Source of the DNA: Gammaproteobacteria bacterium LSUCC0057
GTDB taxonomy: Bacteria > Pseudomonadota > Gammaproteobacteria > Pseudomonadales > Porticoccaceae
Length of the DNA stretch: 64,000 bases
Assembly: GCA_004535795.1 (NCBI GenBank)
Contig: SPIA01000002.1
Span: 182,736-246,735 of the forward strand
Direction of reading: 5' to 3'
The notes beneath the pieces were generated by a model. The model saw nothing but the letters and a program-made list of their open reading frames with translations. It did no database searches and was not told where the DNA came from. Shown one piece after another: positions 1 through 8,817 of this stretch (within the stretch, counting starts at the first letter, position 1; the number at the start of each line of letters is the position of its first letter). The position numbers were made by a program, and so were the translations under genes.

Positions 1-361
1 TGGGGTCGCTGCAGCCGTACACCACCTCGCCGACACCGGCGGCTATCAGTGCCTCGACACACGGCCCGGTGCGGCCGCTGTGGCTACACGGCTCGAGCGT
101 GACATAGGCGCTGGCGCCAGCGGCGCGGGCGCCGGCCGCCGCCAGTGCTACCACCTCGGCGTGCGCCTCACCGGCGCGCCGGTGCCAGCCCTCGCCGACC
201 ACCTCGCCGTCGCGCACCAACAGACAGCCGACCAGCGGATTGGGGCTGACACTGACGCGACCGCGCTCGGCCAGCTGCAGCGCCCGCGCCATGTGGCGCC
301 GGTCATCAGCGCTAAACGGCTGCAGCGGTTGCGGTTGGCCGCGCTCGAGACCGGTGCTCAC
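1..361 (-). CDS. ribD: RibD, riboflavin biosynthesis deaminase/reductase, N-terminal part
   Basis: Bifunctional riboflavin enzyme that deaminates and then reduces the pyrimidine intermediate made from GTP. Only the first 120 codons are present; the rest lies beyond the left edge. The visible part is the cytidine-deaminase-like domain: [11 protein letters not shown] near residue 40, the zinc/catalytic [10 protein letters not shown] motif and the second zinc motif [12 protein letters not shown] chose the GTG at 361 because it overlaps the nrdR stop by four bases (GTGA), the usual translational coupling for nrdR-ribD. The reductase domain cannot be judged. Confidence 0.93.
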   Translation of the reverse strand, partial: MSTGLERGQPQPLQPFSADDRRHMARALQLAERGRVSVSPNPLVGCLLVRDGEVVGEGWHRRAGEAHAEVVALAAAGARAAGASAYVTLEPCSHSGRTGPCVEALIAAGVGEVVYGCSDP

Positions 362-819
362 ACCGTACCCCCTTGCGCCAGCCGGTTGAGCTCATCTTGA
401 AACTCGCTGATATCTTGAAAGCTGCGGTAGACCGAGGCGAAGCGCACGTAGGCGACTTTGTCGAGCTCGCGCAACCGCTGCATCACCTGTTCGCCGACCA
501 CTCGCGAGGAGAGCTCGCGCTCGCCGGCGGCCTGCAAGGCGTGTTTGATAGCGCTGATCGCGCCCTCTATCTGCTCCATAGAGACCGGGCGCTTCTCCAG
601 CGCCCGCAACAGCCCTGAGCGCAGCTTGGTCTCGTCGAACGGCTCGCGGGTGCCGTCGCTCTTGATAATCCGCGGCATCAACAGTTCAGCGATCTCGTAG
701 GTGGTAAAGCGCTCGCTGCAGTTGAGGCATTCACGCCGGCGACGCACCTGACCGCCCTCGGCGACCAGCCGAGAATCGATCACCTTGGTCTCAACAGCGT
801 TACAAAATGGGCAGTACAC
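358..819 (-). CDS. nrdR: NrdR, transcriptional repressor of ribonucleotide reductase genes
   Basis: 153 residues, the normal length for NrdR. It has an N-terminal zinc ribbon (Cys3, Cys6, Cys31, Cys34) followed by an ATP-cone domain from about residue 49 to 139, beginning with the typical [18 protein letters not shown]-like segment. The family senses the ATP/dATP balance and represses nrd operons by binding NrdR boxes. The start is GTG with a GGAG ribosome site about eight bases upstream. It sits between a NUDIX gene and ribD in the glyA operon. No ribonucleotide reductase gene is in this window, so the targets lie elsewhere. Confidence 0.96.
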   Translation of the reverse strand: MYCPFCNAVETKVIDSRLVAEGGQVRRRRECLNCSERFTTYEIAELLMPRIIKSDGTREPFDETKLRSGLLRALEKRPVSMEQIEGAISAIKHALQAAGERELSSRVVGEQVMQRLRELDKVAYVRFASVYRSFQDISEFQDELNRLAQGGTV

Positions 820-830
820 GTAAGCTCCAA

Positions 831-1532
831 TTAATCACAGTGATCCATCGCGCGCACCCCGACATCGGCACCTGAGTGCTGATAGCGAAGACCCTCGGCG
901 GTAAACCAACAGCGGTGCTGGGCGCCCGGCGCATCGGCTTGCCCCTCGCTAAAGCCGCAGTCGCCGGGATAGAGCGAGACCAGCCCGCGCTCAGCGCGGA
1001 CAATTTTTGGCTCCACCACATACGGCGCCACCGCGCGCAGTGCCGCCAGCAGTTCGGCGCTGCGGCTAAAGCCGGCAAACAGTCGCAGACTCAAATAGGT
1101 CGGCGGCATCATCTCCAGCTCGCCCTGGCGATGCAGCGACAGTGCAGCGGCTGGCGTCAGCCAGCGGTAGTCGTGAATTTCACTCTGGTCGATAGCGATT
1201 TCGCTCTGCGTTGCAACCTGAGCACAGTAGAAATGTGTGGCAAAGCGTCGACGCATGCCGGTGGCTGGCGTCGTCCAGTGGGCGTATTCGACCAGCGCCG
1301 AGGCTGACAGCTGCAGGCCGCACTCCTCTTGGCACTCGCGCAGCGCCGCTGCCAGCGGCCGCTCCCCCGACTCTAACGCGCCGCCGGGGAACACCCAAGC
1401 ACCAGCGGCAAACGCCAGCTCTCGGTTGCGGCGTAACAGCAGTACCTCGAGGGCGCGCTCAGCATCGCTGTCACGCACCACCGCGACGGTCGCGGCGGGG
1501 CGAATGGCGAGCGTCTGGGCTGGGCTGTTCAT
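831..1532 (-). CDS. NUDIX hydrolase, substrate unknown
   Basis: 233 residues when started at the ATG at 1532, which has a purine-rich AGAGAAA upstream; an in-frame TTG 18 bases earlier is possible. The Nudix box ([20 protein letters not shown], then ECGL) fits the GX5EX7REUXEEXGU pattern. The segment between the core strands and the C-terminus is longer than in small MutT-like enzymes, resembling the NUDT7/NUDT19-like group that acts on CoA derivatives, but the substrate cannot be read from sequence. It lies 34 bases after glyA and 11 before nrdR, so it is probably co-transcribed with both. Confidence 0.85.
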   Translation of the reverse strand: MNSPAQTLAIRPAATVAVVRDSDAERALEVLLLRRNRELAFAAGAWVFPGGALESGERPLAAALRECQEECGLQLSASALVEYAHWTTPATGMRRRFATHFYCAQVATQSEIAIDQSEIHDYRWLTPAAALSLHRQGELEMMPPTYLSLRLFAGFSRSAELLAALRAVAPYVVEPKIVRAERGLVSLYPGDCGFSEGQADAPGAQHRCWFTAEGLRYQHSGADVGVRAMDHCD

Positions 1533-1566
1533 CGGTTTCTCTGGCGCCAACCAAGGCGCCAGCGGC

Positions 1567-2826
1567 TCAACCGTAAACGGGCAATTTAGCGCAGATCGCC
1601 AGCACCTTCTCTTTAACCTCGGCGATCACCGCCTCTGAGTTGCCCGCCTCGAGGCTGTCCAGCACATCACAGATCCAGTGGGTCAACTCGACAGTCTCGT
1701 CAATACCGAAACCGCGGGTGGTAATCGCCGGCGTGCCGACCCGCAGGCCGGAGGTGATGAATGGCGAGCGCGGGTCGTTGGGCACCGCATTTTTATTGAC
1801 CGTGATAAAGGCGCGGCCGAGTGCCTCGTCAGCATCTTTACCGGTGTACTCTTTGCCGATCAAGCTGACCAGCATCAGGTGATTTTCGGTGCCCTTGGAG
1901 ACCACATCGATGCCGCGCTGCAAGAAGGTAGCCGCCATCGCTTGGGCGTTGTCGATGACACGCTGCTGGTAGGCCTTAAATTCGTCGCTGGCCGCCTCTT
2001 TGAAAGCGATCGCCTTAGCGGCAATGACGTGACAGAGCGGGCCGCCCTGGCCGCCCGGGAAGACGGCACTGTTAATTTTTTTCGCAATCGCTTCGTCGTT
2101 GCTCAAAATAATTCCGCCGCGCGGACCGCGCAGCGTTTTGTGCGTAGTCGAGGTGACGGCGTGGGCGTGCGGGATCGGGCTCGGATAGACCCCCGCGGCG
2201 ACCAGACCGGCAATGTGCGCCATATCAACCAGCAGATAGGCGCCAACGCGGTCGGCAATAGCGCGGAAACGGGCAAAGTCGAGCACACCCGAGTAAGCCG
2301 AAAAGCCGGCGATGATCATTTTCGGCTGGTGCTCCAGCGCCAGCGCTTCCACCTGGTCGTAATCGATCAGGCCAGTCTCGGCATTGAGGCCGTACTGCAC
2401 GGCATTGTAGAGCTTGCCAGAAAAGTTCGGTTTAGCACCGTGGGTGAGGTGACCGCCATCGGCCAAGCTCATCCCCAAAATGGTGTCGCCACCCTGCAGC
2501 AGCGCCAAGAATACCGCGCTGTTGGCCTGCGACCCGGAGTGCGGCTGAACGTTGGCGTAGTGGCAGCCGAACAGCGCACAGGCGCGCTCAATCGCCAACT
2601 GCTCGGTTTTGTCCACATACTCACAGCCGCCATAGTAGCGCTTGCTCGGGTAGCCCTCGGCGTACTTGTTGGTCAACTGGCTGCCTTGGGCCTGCATCAC
2701 CGCTGGGCTGGCGTAGTTTTCCGAGGCGATCAACTCAATATGCTGCTCTTGGCGAAGCTGCTCTTGCTGCATAGCCTCCCAGATGGCGGGATCGAGTTTA
2801 TCAATGGTGAGGGCATTATCGAACAT
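1567..2826 (-). CDS. glyA: GlyA, serine hydroxymethyltransferase
   Basis: Converts serine and tetrahydrofolate to glycine and 5,10-methylene-tetrahydrofolate in the cytoplasm. It has 419 residues, close to the usual 417. The PLP lysine is Lys230 in [11 protein letters not shown]; the substrate-binding SENYAS and [13 protein letters not shown] motifs are present. The start is the ATG at 2826, preceded by AGGA and beginning MFDNALTI like homologues; an in-frame start 48 bases upstream is unlikely. It is the first gene of the glyA-NUDIX-nrdR-ribD operon. Confidence 0.98.
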   Translation of the reverse strand: MFDNALTIDKLDPAIWEAMQQEQLRQEQHIELIASENYASPAVMQAQGSQLTNKYAEGYPSKRYYGGCEYVDKTEQLAIERACALFGCHYANVQPHSGSQANSAVFLALLQGGDTILGMSLADGGHLTHGAKPNFSGKLYNAVQYGLNAETGLIDYDQVEALALEHQPKMIIAGFSAYSGVLDFARFRAIADRVGAYLLVDMAHIAGLVAAGVYPSPIPHAHAVTSTTHKTLRGPRGGIILSNDEAIAKKINSAVFPGGQGGPLCHVIAAKAIAFKEAASDEFKAYQQRVIDNAQAMAATFLQRGIDVVSKGTENHLMLVSLIGKEYTGKDADEALGRAFITVNKNAVPNDPRSPFITSGLRVGTPAITTRGFGIDETVELTHWICDVLDSLEAGNSEAVIAEVKEKVLAICAKLPVYG

Positions 2827-2903
2827 GGCGTTTGTCCTACTCTGAGTGATGGCTGGGAAAGAGCACACGAGCATCGTCCAACGGGCTTTGGCTGTGCATT
2901 TAA

Positions 2904-2934
2904 GGCGCGCATTTTACCCCAATTCAGCGCGCAA
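2904..2934 (-). promoter_or_regulatory. Candidate glyA promoter with GC-rich discriminator
   Basis: On the minus strand a good -10 hexamer, TAAAAT (2911-2916), is followed at once by GCGCGCC. This places a transcription start near 2904, about 77 bases before glyA. The -35 is weak. A GC-rich discriminator is known to make promoters sensitive to ppGpp/DksA, which would fit a one-carbon metabolism gene; that link is inference. Confidence 0.4.
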
Positions 2935-2987
2935 TTGCAGCCATTAATCGCCCTGCTGGCGACCGCGGCGTCGCACTGCAGAGGCGA

Positions 2988-4433
2988 CTAGTCGCGCTCG
3001 AACAGCGCCAACGCCTCAAGGTGTGCGGTGTGCGGGAACATATCCAACGCCACCGCACGGCGCCAGCGGTAACCGGCCGCCAGCAGCTGGCCAGCGTCGC
3101 GCAGCAGTGTCGCCGGATGGCAGCTGATATAGAGTATCTGTTTGGCCTGGGTCGCACCGATCCAGTCCATCGCCGCCGCCGCGCCGCTGCGCGGTGGGTC
3201 GATCAGCAGCAGATCGATGCGCTCGCGGCGCGGCGCATCGAGCAGCGTCTTGGGCAGCGGCCGGTTGAGGTCGGCGCAGTGGAATTCAATATTGTCGATG
3301 CCATTGGCAGCGGCATTGGCGGCACCGCTGGCGACCAGTTCAGGCAGCCCCTCAACGGCGATCACCCGCCGGTAGCGCCGCGCCAGCGGCAGCGAAAAAT
3401 TGCCCACCCCGGCAAACAGGTCGACCGCCAGCTCGCCACCGCCGGCGAGCGCCAATACCTGCTCAACCATCGCCCGGTTAACTGCGCCATTCACTTGCAA
3501 AAACTGCCCCGGCCGACAGGCCAACAGCAGCTGCTGCGACAGCGCGATATGCGCGGTCGACGCCGCGCCCAACGGCCGGAAGTCGCGCTCGCCGTGATCG
3601 CGCCACCACAACTGCAGCTGCGCGGGGGAGAGTGACAACGCCGCAGCGATAGTCGCGCCCGCACTCTCAAGCCGCGCCGCACCGCTGTCATTGAGCAACT
3701 CCCCCGGCGCCGCGCTCAGCGCCACCAACAACACCGGCTCGGCGCCATCGCTTTCGGTCAGCTCTACCTCAACTACCCCCAGCGTTATCGCCGCCAGCAG
3801 CGACGGCAGCTCTCCGAGCAGCGCCGACAGCAGCGGCGTCAACACCCGGCAATGTTGCAGCGGCTCAATACGCCGACTGGCGGCGTTGCGAAAGCCCAGC
3901 TCGACACGGCCGTCGCGAGTCTTTTGTACCGCCAAACGGGCGCGCCGGCGATAGCCGTCACTGCCACCCTGCAGTGGCGCCAACCACTGCTCTACGCTGA
4001 GCCCGGCGCGCTCGATGTCAGCGATAAAATTTTGCTGTTTATAGGCCAGTGCAGCGCCCGCGTCGAGATGGCGCAGTGAACAACCGCCGCAGCGCGGGTA
4101 GTACTCACAGCCGGGCGGCTGGCGCTGTGGCGACGGCACCAGCACTTCAACGACACTGCCCTGATCAAAATTGCGCTGGCTCGACTCGCGACGCCAGCTG
4201 ACCTGCTCGCCGGGCAGCGCTCCACGGACAAAACAGGCTTTGCCGTCGACCCGGCCAATACCGCGGCCGTCGTGGCTGAGCGCCTCGATCTGCAACGGCT
4301 GCATCGGCTGGTCGACGCTGGCCGGCGAACGGTGCGGCGGCCGTGCAGCCCAGCCGGCTCCAGGACTGCGAGGCCGGCGCGACGGCTGGCCGCCGGTGCC
4401 GCGCGGGCCGCGTTGTGAGCGAGTTTTTTTCAT
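2988..4433 (-). CDS. rlmD: RlmD, 23S rRNA uracil-5-methyltransferase (position 1939)
   Basis: SAM-dependent 5-methyluridine enzyme for U1939 of 23S rRNA. It has 481 residues, longer than E. coli RlmD (433) because of a basic, low-complexity N-terminal extension of about 43 residues. A TRAM domain follows (about 46-100). The iron-sulphur cysteines are visible as Cys109, Cys115, Cys118 and Cys195. The SAM site is DLFAGVGNFSLPLA, and the catalytic segment is LLIDPPRSG followed by YISCHPATL. The internal Met at residue 44 is an alternative start. It is 24 bases downstream of batD and may be the last gene of that operon. Confidence 0.94.
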   Translation of the reverse strand: MKKTRSQRGPRGTGGQPSRRPRSPGAGWAARPPHRSPASVDQPMQPLQIEALSHDGRGIGRVDGKACFVRGALPGEQVSWRRESSQRNFDQGSVVEVLVPSPQRQPPGCEYYPRCGGCSLRHLDAGAALAYKQQNFIADIERAGLSVEQWLAPLQGGSDGYRRRARLAVQKTRDGRVELGFRNAASRRIEPLQHCRVLTPLLSALLGELPSLLAAITLGVVEVELTESDGAEPVLLVALSAAPGELLNDSGAARLESAGATIAAALSLSPAQLQLWWRDHGERDFRPLGAASTAHIALSQQLLLACRPGQFLQVNGAVNRAMVEQVLALAGGGELAVDLFAGVGNFSLPLARRYRRVIAVEGLPELVASGAANAAANGIDNIEFHCADLNRPLPKTLLDAPRRERIDLLLIDPPRSGAAAAMDWIGATQAKQILYISCHPATLLRDAGQLLAAGYRWRRAVALDMFPHTAHLEALALFERD

Positions 4434-4457
4434 CGATGCCAGGCTCCGAGAGGCCAG

Positions 4458-5759
4458 TTAAGCGTGGGGGTTGAGCGGCGGCAAGGATACCCTGCCGCGG
4501 CGGCGGCGTCGCCTGCGCTGTGCTGTTCGCCACTGCTGCAGCGGTCGCCGCCAGTGCCGCCAGGCCAAACTCGGCGGCAGCGGCGCAGCGGCGCCGACCG
4601 CGCTATTCAATGCCGCCACCAACTGGCAGAGCGATGGCGCTTGCGCCGCCGCCCACGCGCTGGCGGAGTCGGCCACCCCTGAGGCGCGCAAGTAGTCGTT
4701 TAATGCCTGATAGCCGGCGGCACTGGAGGCGCCACTGCGCAGCCGCCGGCGCAGCCGCCGGCGCAGCTGCCGCCACGCCCGCCGCGCCGGCTGCCGGCGC
4801 CAGCGCACAAACATCGCCGCGGCCGACAGCAGGGTCGACAGCGCCACCAGCAGCCACCCCCAACTGGCTGCGCTGGTCGGCAACCACGGTGCCCGGCGCT
4901 GGGCAACTGTCGCTGTACCGACCTCGAGCGCCAACGGCGCGGCGGTGACGGTCGCCCAGCGCCGCTGCTGCGGCTGCCAATAAGCTAACTCGACACCCGG
5001 CAGCTGGTAACTGCCTGGCGCCGCCAACAGATAGTCCAACTGCCAGACCACTGTCGCTTGCAGATCACCGCCCTGCCACTCATCACCGCGCTGCAACTCG
5101 CTGGCATAGAGCGTTACAGCGTCCGGCAGCTGGCGCTGCAACAGCGCCGGCAGATCCGGCAGCAGGCCATTGCTGACCGCGCTACCGCGCAGCGCTATGC
5201 GCTGGCGGACAACGCTGCCGACAGTGTAGTCGCCACCAGCGGTTGGCCATTGCGCCTCGAGCTGTAACTGGTCGGCGACCAGCGGCAGCGCGGTTAGCGC
5301 CGGCAGCGGCGCCGGGCCGGGCAGCGCTGTGACACTAAACTGCAGTGGCGGCGAACTCACTGACACCGCCTGCACCTCGCCATCGTCGCCGCCAATTCGC
5401 AGCGTGAACCGCTGCGCCGGGAACTGCCAGTTCCCCTCGCGCTGAGGGAAAAAACTCCGTTGCCAGGTCTGGGTCGCCCAGCCGCGACCGTCGATACGGC
5501 GAAAGCCATTGGTGGCAAAGGTCGGCTGCCGCACCACCAGCGCATCGTCGAGAGTAAACAACGGCTGTTCGGTGGCGCCGGCAAACCAGCCCGCCACCTG
5601 CAGCTCGATCTCCACCGTGACCTGCTGACCGAGGTAGATCGGGGTCGGTGTCAGCAGCCGCACCTGCGCCGCGACCGGCGCCGCGTTGGCGGCCGGCAGC
5701 AGCAGCCACAGCAGCACCGCCAGCACCGCGCCCTGGCAACCGCGGCCGACGCTACTCAT
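4458..5759 (-). CDS. batD: BatD family protein
   Basis: 433 residues. It has an N-terminal signal peptide (AVLAVLLWLLLPAANA near residues 11-27) and an extracytoplasmic beta-rich region with motifs such as VTVEIELQVAGW and a GWATQTWQRSFFPQREG-like segment typical of BatD. A membrane span lies around WLLVALSTLLSAAAMFV, followed by an arginine-rich cytoplasmic tail. Bat proteins (Bacteroides aerotolerance) form membrane complexes associated with oxidative or envelope stress; the exact biochemistry is unknown. Its start overlaps the end of batBC by eight bases, so translation is probably coupled. Confidence 0.85.
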   Translation of the reverse strand: MSSVGRGCQGAVLAVLLWLLLPAANAAPVAAQVRLLTPTPIYLGQQVTVEIELQVAGWFAGATEQPLFTLDDALVVRQPTFATNGFRRIDGRGWATQTWQRSFFPQREGNWQFPAQRFTLRIGGDDGEVQAVSVSSPPLQFSVTALPGPAPLPALTALPLVADQLQLEAQWPTAGGDYTVGSVVRQRIALRGSAVSNGLLPDLPALLQRQLPDAVTLYASELQRGDEWQGGDLQATVVWQLDYLLAAPGSYQLPGVELAYWQPQQRRWATVTAAPLALEVGTATVAQRRAPWLPTSAASWGWLLVALSTLLSAAAMFVRWRRQPARRAWRQLRRRLRRRLRSGASSAAGYQALNDYLRASGVADSASAWAAAQAPSLCQLVAALNSAVGAAAPLPPSLAWRHWRRPLQQWRTAQRRRRRRRGRVSLPPLNPHA

Positions 5760-7320
5760 CGCCGCGCTCGCGCTGCGCCCGCCACTGGCGCAAAAATTTG
5801 CGTTGCAAGAATTGCTCGGGGCCGTGGCTGACCTGTTTCAGCCACGCCTCGCGCACCGACTGCTCGGCCAACTGCTCGGCACTGAGCCCGTTGCTGTTGC
5901 GCCACTGCGCCAGCTCACCACTGCTGTCGGCATCGATTTGACGCTCATCGAGCGCCAGCTGCTGCGAGTCACGCTGCCACTGCTCAACCTGCTGCTGCTC
6001 GCTCTGCACCGCCATCGCCTGCAACAGTTGCAACAGCTGCTGGCGCAGCTGTTGCGCCAGCGACCACTGCGGCTGCAGCGCCAAACTGCGCTCGACGGCG
6101 TGCAGTGCCAGGTCGTAACGGCGCTCGTGGGCGGCTGCTAGGGCGCTGTGATACCAGCCACTGGCACTCTCCAGTGCAGCGAACTGCTGGCGAGCGAGGG
6201 TGTACTCGCCGCTGTAAAAATAGGCAATCGCGCTCCACTGTGGGTGTTGGAAATGGCTGGCGGCGCGCCCGTACTGCTGACGCTCGAAGTAGTAGCGACC
6301 GAGCTGATCGGGGCTCAACAGCGCCGCCAACACCCTCTCTGACCAACTGTTCGACCCCTCGCTGGCGGCCTGCGCCGGGGCCACCCAGCCGCCGCCAAGC
6401 AGCACCAGCAGCGGCGCGGCGAGGCACAACTGCACCACCCTGCGGCGCTGACGCAGCGCCAACAGCACGCTGCGCAGCAGCAGTAGCAGCAGCGCCGCGG
6501 CGACCAGTGGCGGGCTCAGATCGCGGTAGTTATCGCGCTGCAATGGCTGGCGCAGCCACTGCTCGCGCACCAGCTGGCGGTGCAGCTGCTGTGCGGCCTG
6601 TTCGCCATCACTGCCGCGGTAGACGCTGACACCGGCGGGCAGGTCGCGCAGCGGCTGGCTATTCAACCAGAGTAGATGGACGGCACTGCCGGCCGCCACC
6701 CAGCGCGCCAGTGCGGCGCGATCGGCGCCGCTGAGCACGCCGCTGAGCAGTACCACAGTGGCTGGCGGTTGCCCCCACAGCGCTTCGATAGCGGCCATGT
6801 TGCGCCCCTCATCTGGCATCAGCGCCGGCTGCAGCTGACGCAGATAGAGCGCACTGATCGCGCTGTCGCGGCTCATCGGCAGTGCGCGGTGGGCGCTGCC
6901 GGCGAATGCCCATATTTCACTGCTAAGAGCTGGGGCGCGACGCCACAGCGATTCGACCAGATAGACGCCGCGGCTGAGCCGATCTGGCACCACATCGCGC
7001 TGCAGAGCCGCCGGCGACAAATCCACCAGCAGTGTCATCTCGGTGTTGGCCAAGCTATCGTCGAGCGGTTGCTGCCGCCACACCGGCCCAGCCAATGCCG
7101 CACACAGCAGCACCACCGTCAGCCAGCGCAGCAGCTGGTCGCCGCGCGTCCGCCAACTGCGCAGCGGCGCCAGCTGCAGTGCCGTGCGCAGATGACCGGG
7201 TAGCTGCAACGCCAAACCACCGCGGCGACGGCGCCAGCTCACTGCCAATGCCAACAGCGGCAGCGCCAGCCATGCCGGCCGCAACCAATCGATCGCCAGC
7301 AGTGGCCACAGCTCAACCAC
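5752..7320 (-). CDS. BatB-BatC fusion: degenerate VWA domain plus TPR region
   Basis: 522 residues. The GTG at 7320 overlaps the end of batA by eight bases and gives an N-terminus like BatB (two membrane segments, about residues 12-28 and 64-80). A VWA-like domain follows (about 95-270), but the metal site is degraded: DLSPA (100-104) replaces DxSxS, and the usual Thr and second Asp positions are not conserved. Two more membrane segments (about 295-350) precede TPR-like repeats (about 365-460: SAIAYFYSGEYTLARQQF, ALAAAHERRYDLALHAVERS) and a charged Gln-rich tail, as in BatC. In many genomes BatB and BatC are separate; here they are one continuous frame. Confidence 0.82.
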   Translation of the reverse strand: MVELWPLLAIDWLRPAWLALPLLALAVSWRRRRGGLALQLPGHLRTALQLAPLRSWRTRGDQLLRWLTVVLLCAALAGPVWRQQPLDDSLANTEMTLLVDLSPAALQRDVVPDRLSRGVYLVESLWRRAPALSSEIWAFAGSAHRALPMSRDSAISALYLRQLQPALMPDEGRNMAAIEALWGQPPATVVLLSGVLSGADRAALARWVAAGSAVHLLWLNSQPLRDLPAGVSVYRGSDGEQAAQQLHRQLVREQWLRQPLQRDNYRDLSPPLVAAALLLLLLRSVLLALRQRRRVVQLCLAAPLLVLLGGGWVAPAQAASEGSNSWSERVLAALLSPDQLGRYYFERQQYGRAASHFQHPQWSAIAYFYSGEYTLARQQFAALESASGWYHSALAAAHERRYDLALHAVERSLALQPQWSLAQQLRQQLLQLLQAMAVQSEQQQVEQWQRDSQQLALDERQIDADSSGELAQWRNSNGLSAEQLAEQSVREAWLKQVSHGPEQFLQRKFLRQWRAQRERGDE

Positions 7321-8308
7321 GCTGCACCGCCGCAGCGCCGAACCCCGCCTGCCACCACAACAGCCCCATCGCCAGCAGCAGCAGATAGGGATAGAGCGCG
7401 GTGCGCGGGCGCTGCCAGCGCTGCTGGCGCTGCGCCGGCGCCACGCTGTCGAGGCGATTGTAGACCGCCGCCAACTCTTCACTATCGCGCGCCTGCAGCA
7501 ACTCGCCGCCGCTGCGGCTGGCCAGTTGCTGCAACAGCTCCAGCGCCAACGGGTAATCGCTCTGCAGCGCCGGGTCGCCAAGCGCCACCGGATAGATCTC
7601 TATACCGCTGCGGGCAGCCACTTTGGCCGCCTCCAGAGGCGGTACAATGCTGCCGGAGTCGACGCCATCGGTGAGCAGCAAGATGCGTTTCGCTAAGGGG
7701 GCGGTGATTGGCGCCGCGGCGTCGCCAGGCGCTGCCAGGGCGCTGCCTTCAAACAGGGCGATAGCGAGGCCGATGGCGTCGCCAATCATGGTCTTGTCGC
7801 CGGCCAACCCTATCTCGCTCTCCTCGAGCAACTGCAAAAAAAGCTGGCGGTCGGCGGTAAATGGCATCTGCACATAGGCCTGAGCGGCAAATACCACCAG
7901 CGCCAACTGTTCGTCGCGCTGCGCCAGTAGCCACGGCCGCAACAGCGCCTTAACCGCGGTGAGGCGGTCCACCGTGCGCTGGCCGAGGGTAAAATCTTCG
8001 CTCGCCATCGACTCCGAGAGATCGATGGCGATCAGCAACTCACTGCGCTGCTCGACAACCGGCTGCTGACTGCCGAGCCACTGCGGCTGCACCAGAACCA
8101 GCGCCAACAGTACCAGCGCTGCGCGCAACGGCCACTGATACGCGGCGGCGCGGCGGCGCTCACTGTTGGCGTCAGCCAGACGGCCCAGTTCGCCGCTGCG
8201 GTAGCGCCGCTGCGGCCACGCCAACCCGCGCGGCAGTGGCACCACTACCGCGAGCAGCGCCGCCGCGACCGCCCACGGCAGCAGCTCGACGGCGGCCAAC
8301 ACAATCAT
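7313..8308 (-). CDS. batA: BatA-like VWA domain membrane protein
   Basis: 331 residues. Two membrane segments near the N-terminus (about 3-25 and 61-80), a large VWA domain and a C-terminal membrane segment (ALYPYLLLLAMGLLWWQAG). The metal-ion site looks intact: DLSES (Asp96, Ser98, Ser100), a Thr in GDKTMIGDAI and Asp in LLTDGVDSGSIVP. It overlaps the DUF4381 gene by four bases and the following batBC by eight. The intact site here contrasts with the degenerate one in BatB, suggesting BatA is the metal-dependent ligand-binding partner. Confidence 0.9.
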   Translation of the reverse strand: MIVLAAVELLPWAVAAALLAVVVPLPRGLAWPQRRYRSGELGRLADANSERRRAAAYQWPLRAALVLLALVLVQPQWLGSQQPVVEQRSELLIAIDLSESMASEDFTLGQRTVDRLTAVKALLRPWLLAQRDEQLALVVFAAQAYVQMPFTADRQLFLQLLEESEIGLAGDKTMIGDAIGLAIALFEGSALAAPGDAAAPITAPLAKRILLLTDGVDSGSIVPPLEAAKVAARSGIEIYPVALGDPALQSDYPLALELLQQLASRSGGELLQARDSEELAAVYNRLDSVAPAQRQQRWQRPRTALYPYLLLLAMGLLWWQAGFGAAAVQRG

Positions 8309-8817
8309 CGCTGCACCTCAATAGCGCGGTGGCGGCGCAACCAGCTCTGCGCCGCGCGCTGCCACTGCTGCCACTCGGCGGCCGTTACTGGGTCGCTGTC
8401 GCGCTGCCAAAGCACCGTCTGCCAGCGCTCGCCGTGCGGTGCGAAAAGCTCGGCACCTGCTGTGCGATCTAGATAGTGCCACCAGCGCTGTCCGCTCAGC
8501 GACGCTAGCGCGGCGCGCTGTGCATCGGGTACCGCGGCCAGTGCGGCGCGCTTGAGCAGGCTGTTGAGCTGCACCGCGGCGGCGTTGAAATCGCACTGGC
8601 GCAGCTCTAGCTGGCGCTGCAGCTGACGCAGTTCGGCAACTGCCTGGCGCCGGTAGGCGTTGCCTTGAAAGCGCCGCCATGCCCGCCACAACAGCGCCGC
8701 CAAGAGCAGCGCCAATGTAGCCAGCAGCGCCACTGCCGGCACAGTCTGCGGGAGATAACTGACTGGCGGTGGCAGCAGTAGCTCGGTGCTGAAGGTGATG
8801 TTTGGCAACTCAGCCAT
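8305..8817 (-). CDS. DUF4381 membrane protein of the MoxR/Bat operon
   Basis: 170 residues with one membrane segment (about 25-46, VPAVALLATLALLLAALLW) followed by a cytoplasmic helical region. The N-terminal LLLPPPVSYLPQT and internal RRQAVAELRQL and LLKRAAL segments are characteristic of DUF4381, a family found almost only between DUF58 and BatA genes. No enzymatic motif is visible; it is probably a structural part of the Bat membrane complex. It overlaps both neighbours (8 and 4 bases). Confidence 0.83.
   Translation of the reverse strand: MAELPNITFSTELLLPPPVSYLPQTVPAVALLATLALLLAALLWRAWRRFQGNAYRRQAVAELRQLQRQLELRQCDFNAAAVQLNSLLKRAALAAVPDAQRAALASLSGQRWWHYLDRTAGAELFAPHGERWQTVLWQRDSDPVTAAEWQQWQRAAQSWLRRHRAIEVQR

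Noticed and set aside
1678-2991. 437-codon open frame antisense to glyA
   Set aside because: Lies opposite a fully conserved enzyme; low-complexity translation with no family motif; a GC-rich shadow frame.
5752-7320. Possible frameshift or sequencing error joining batB and batC
   Set aside because: The frame is continuous through the junction with sensible membrane segments and no stop or frame change.
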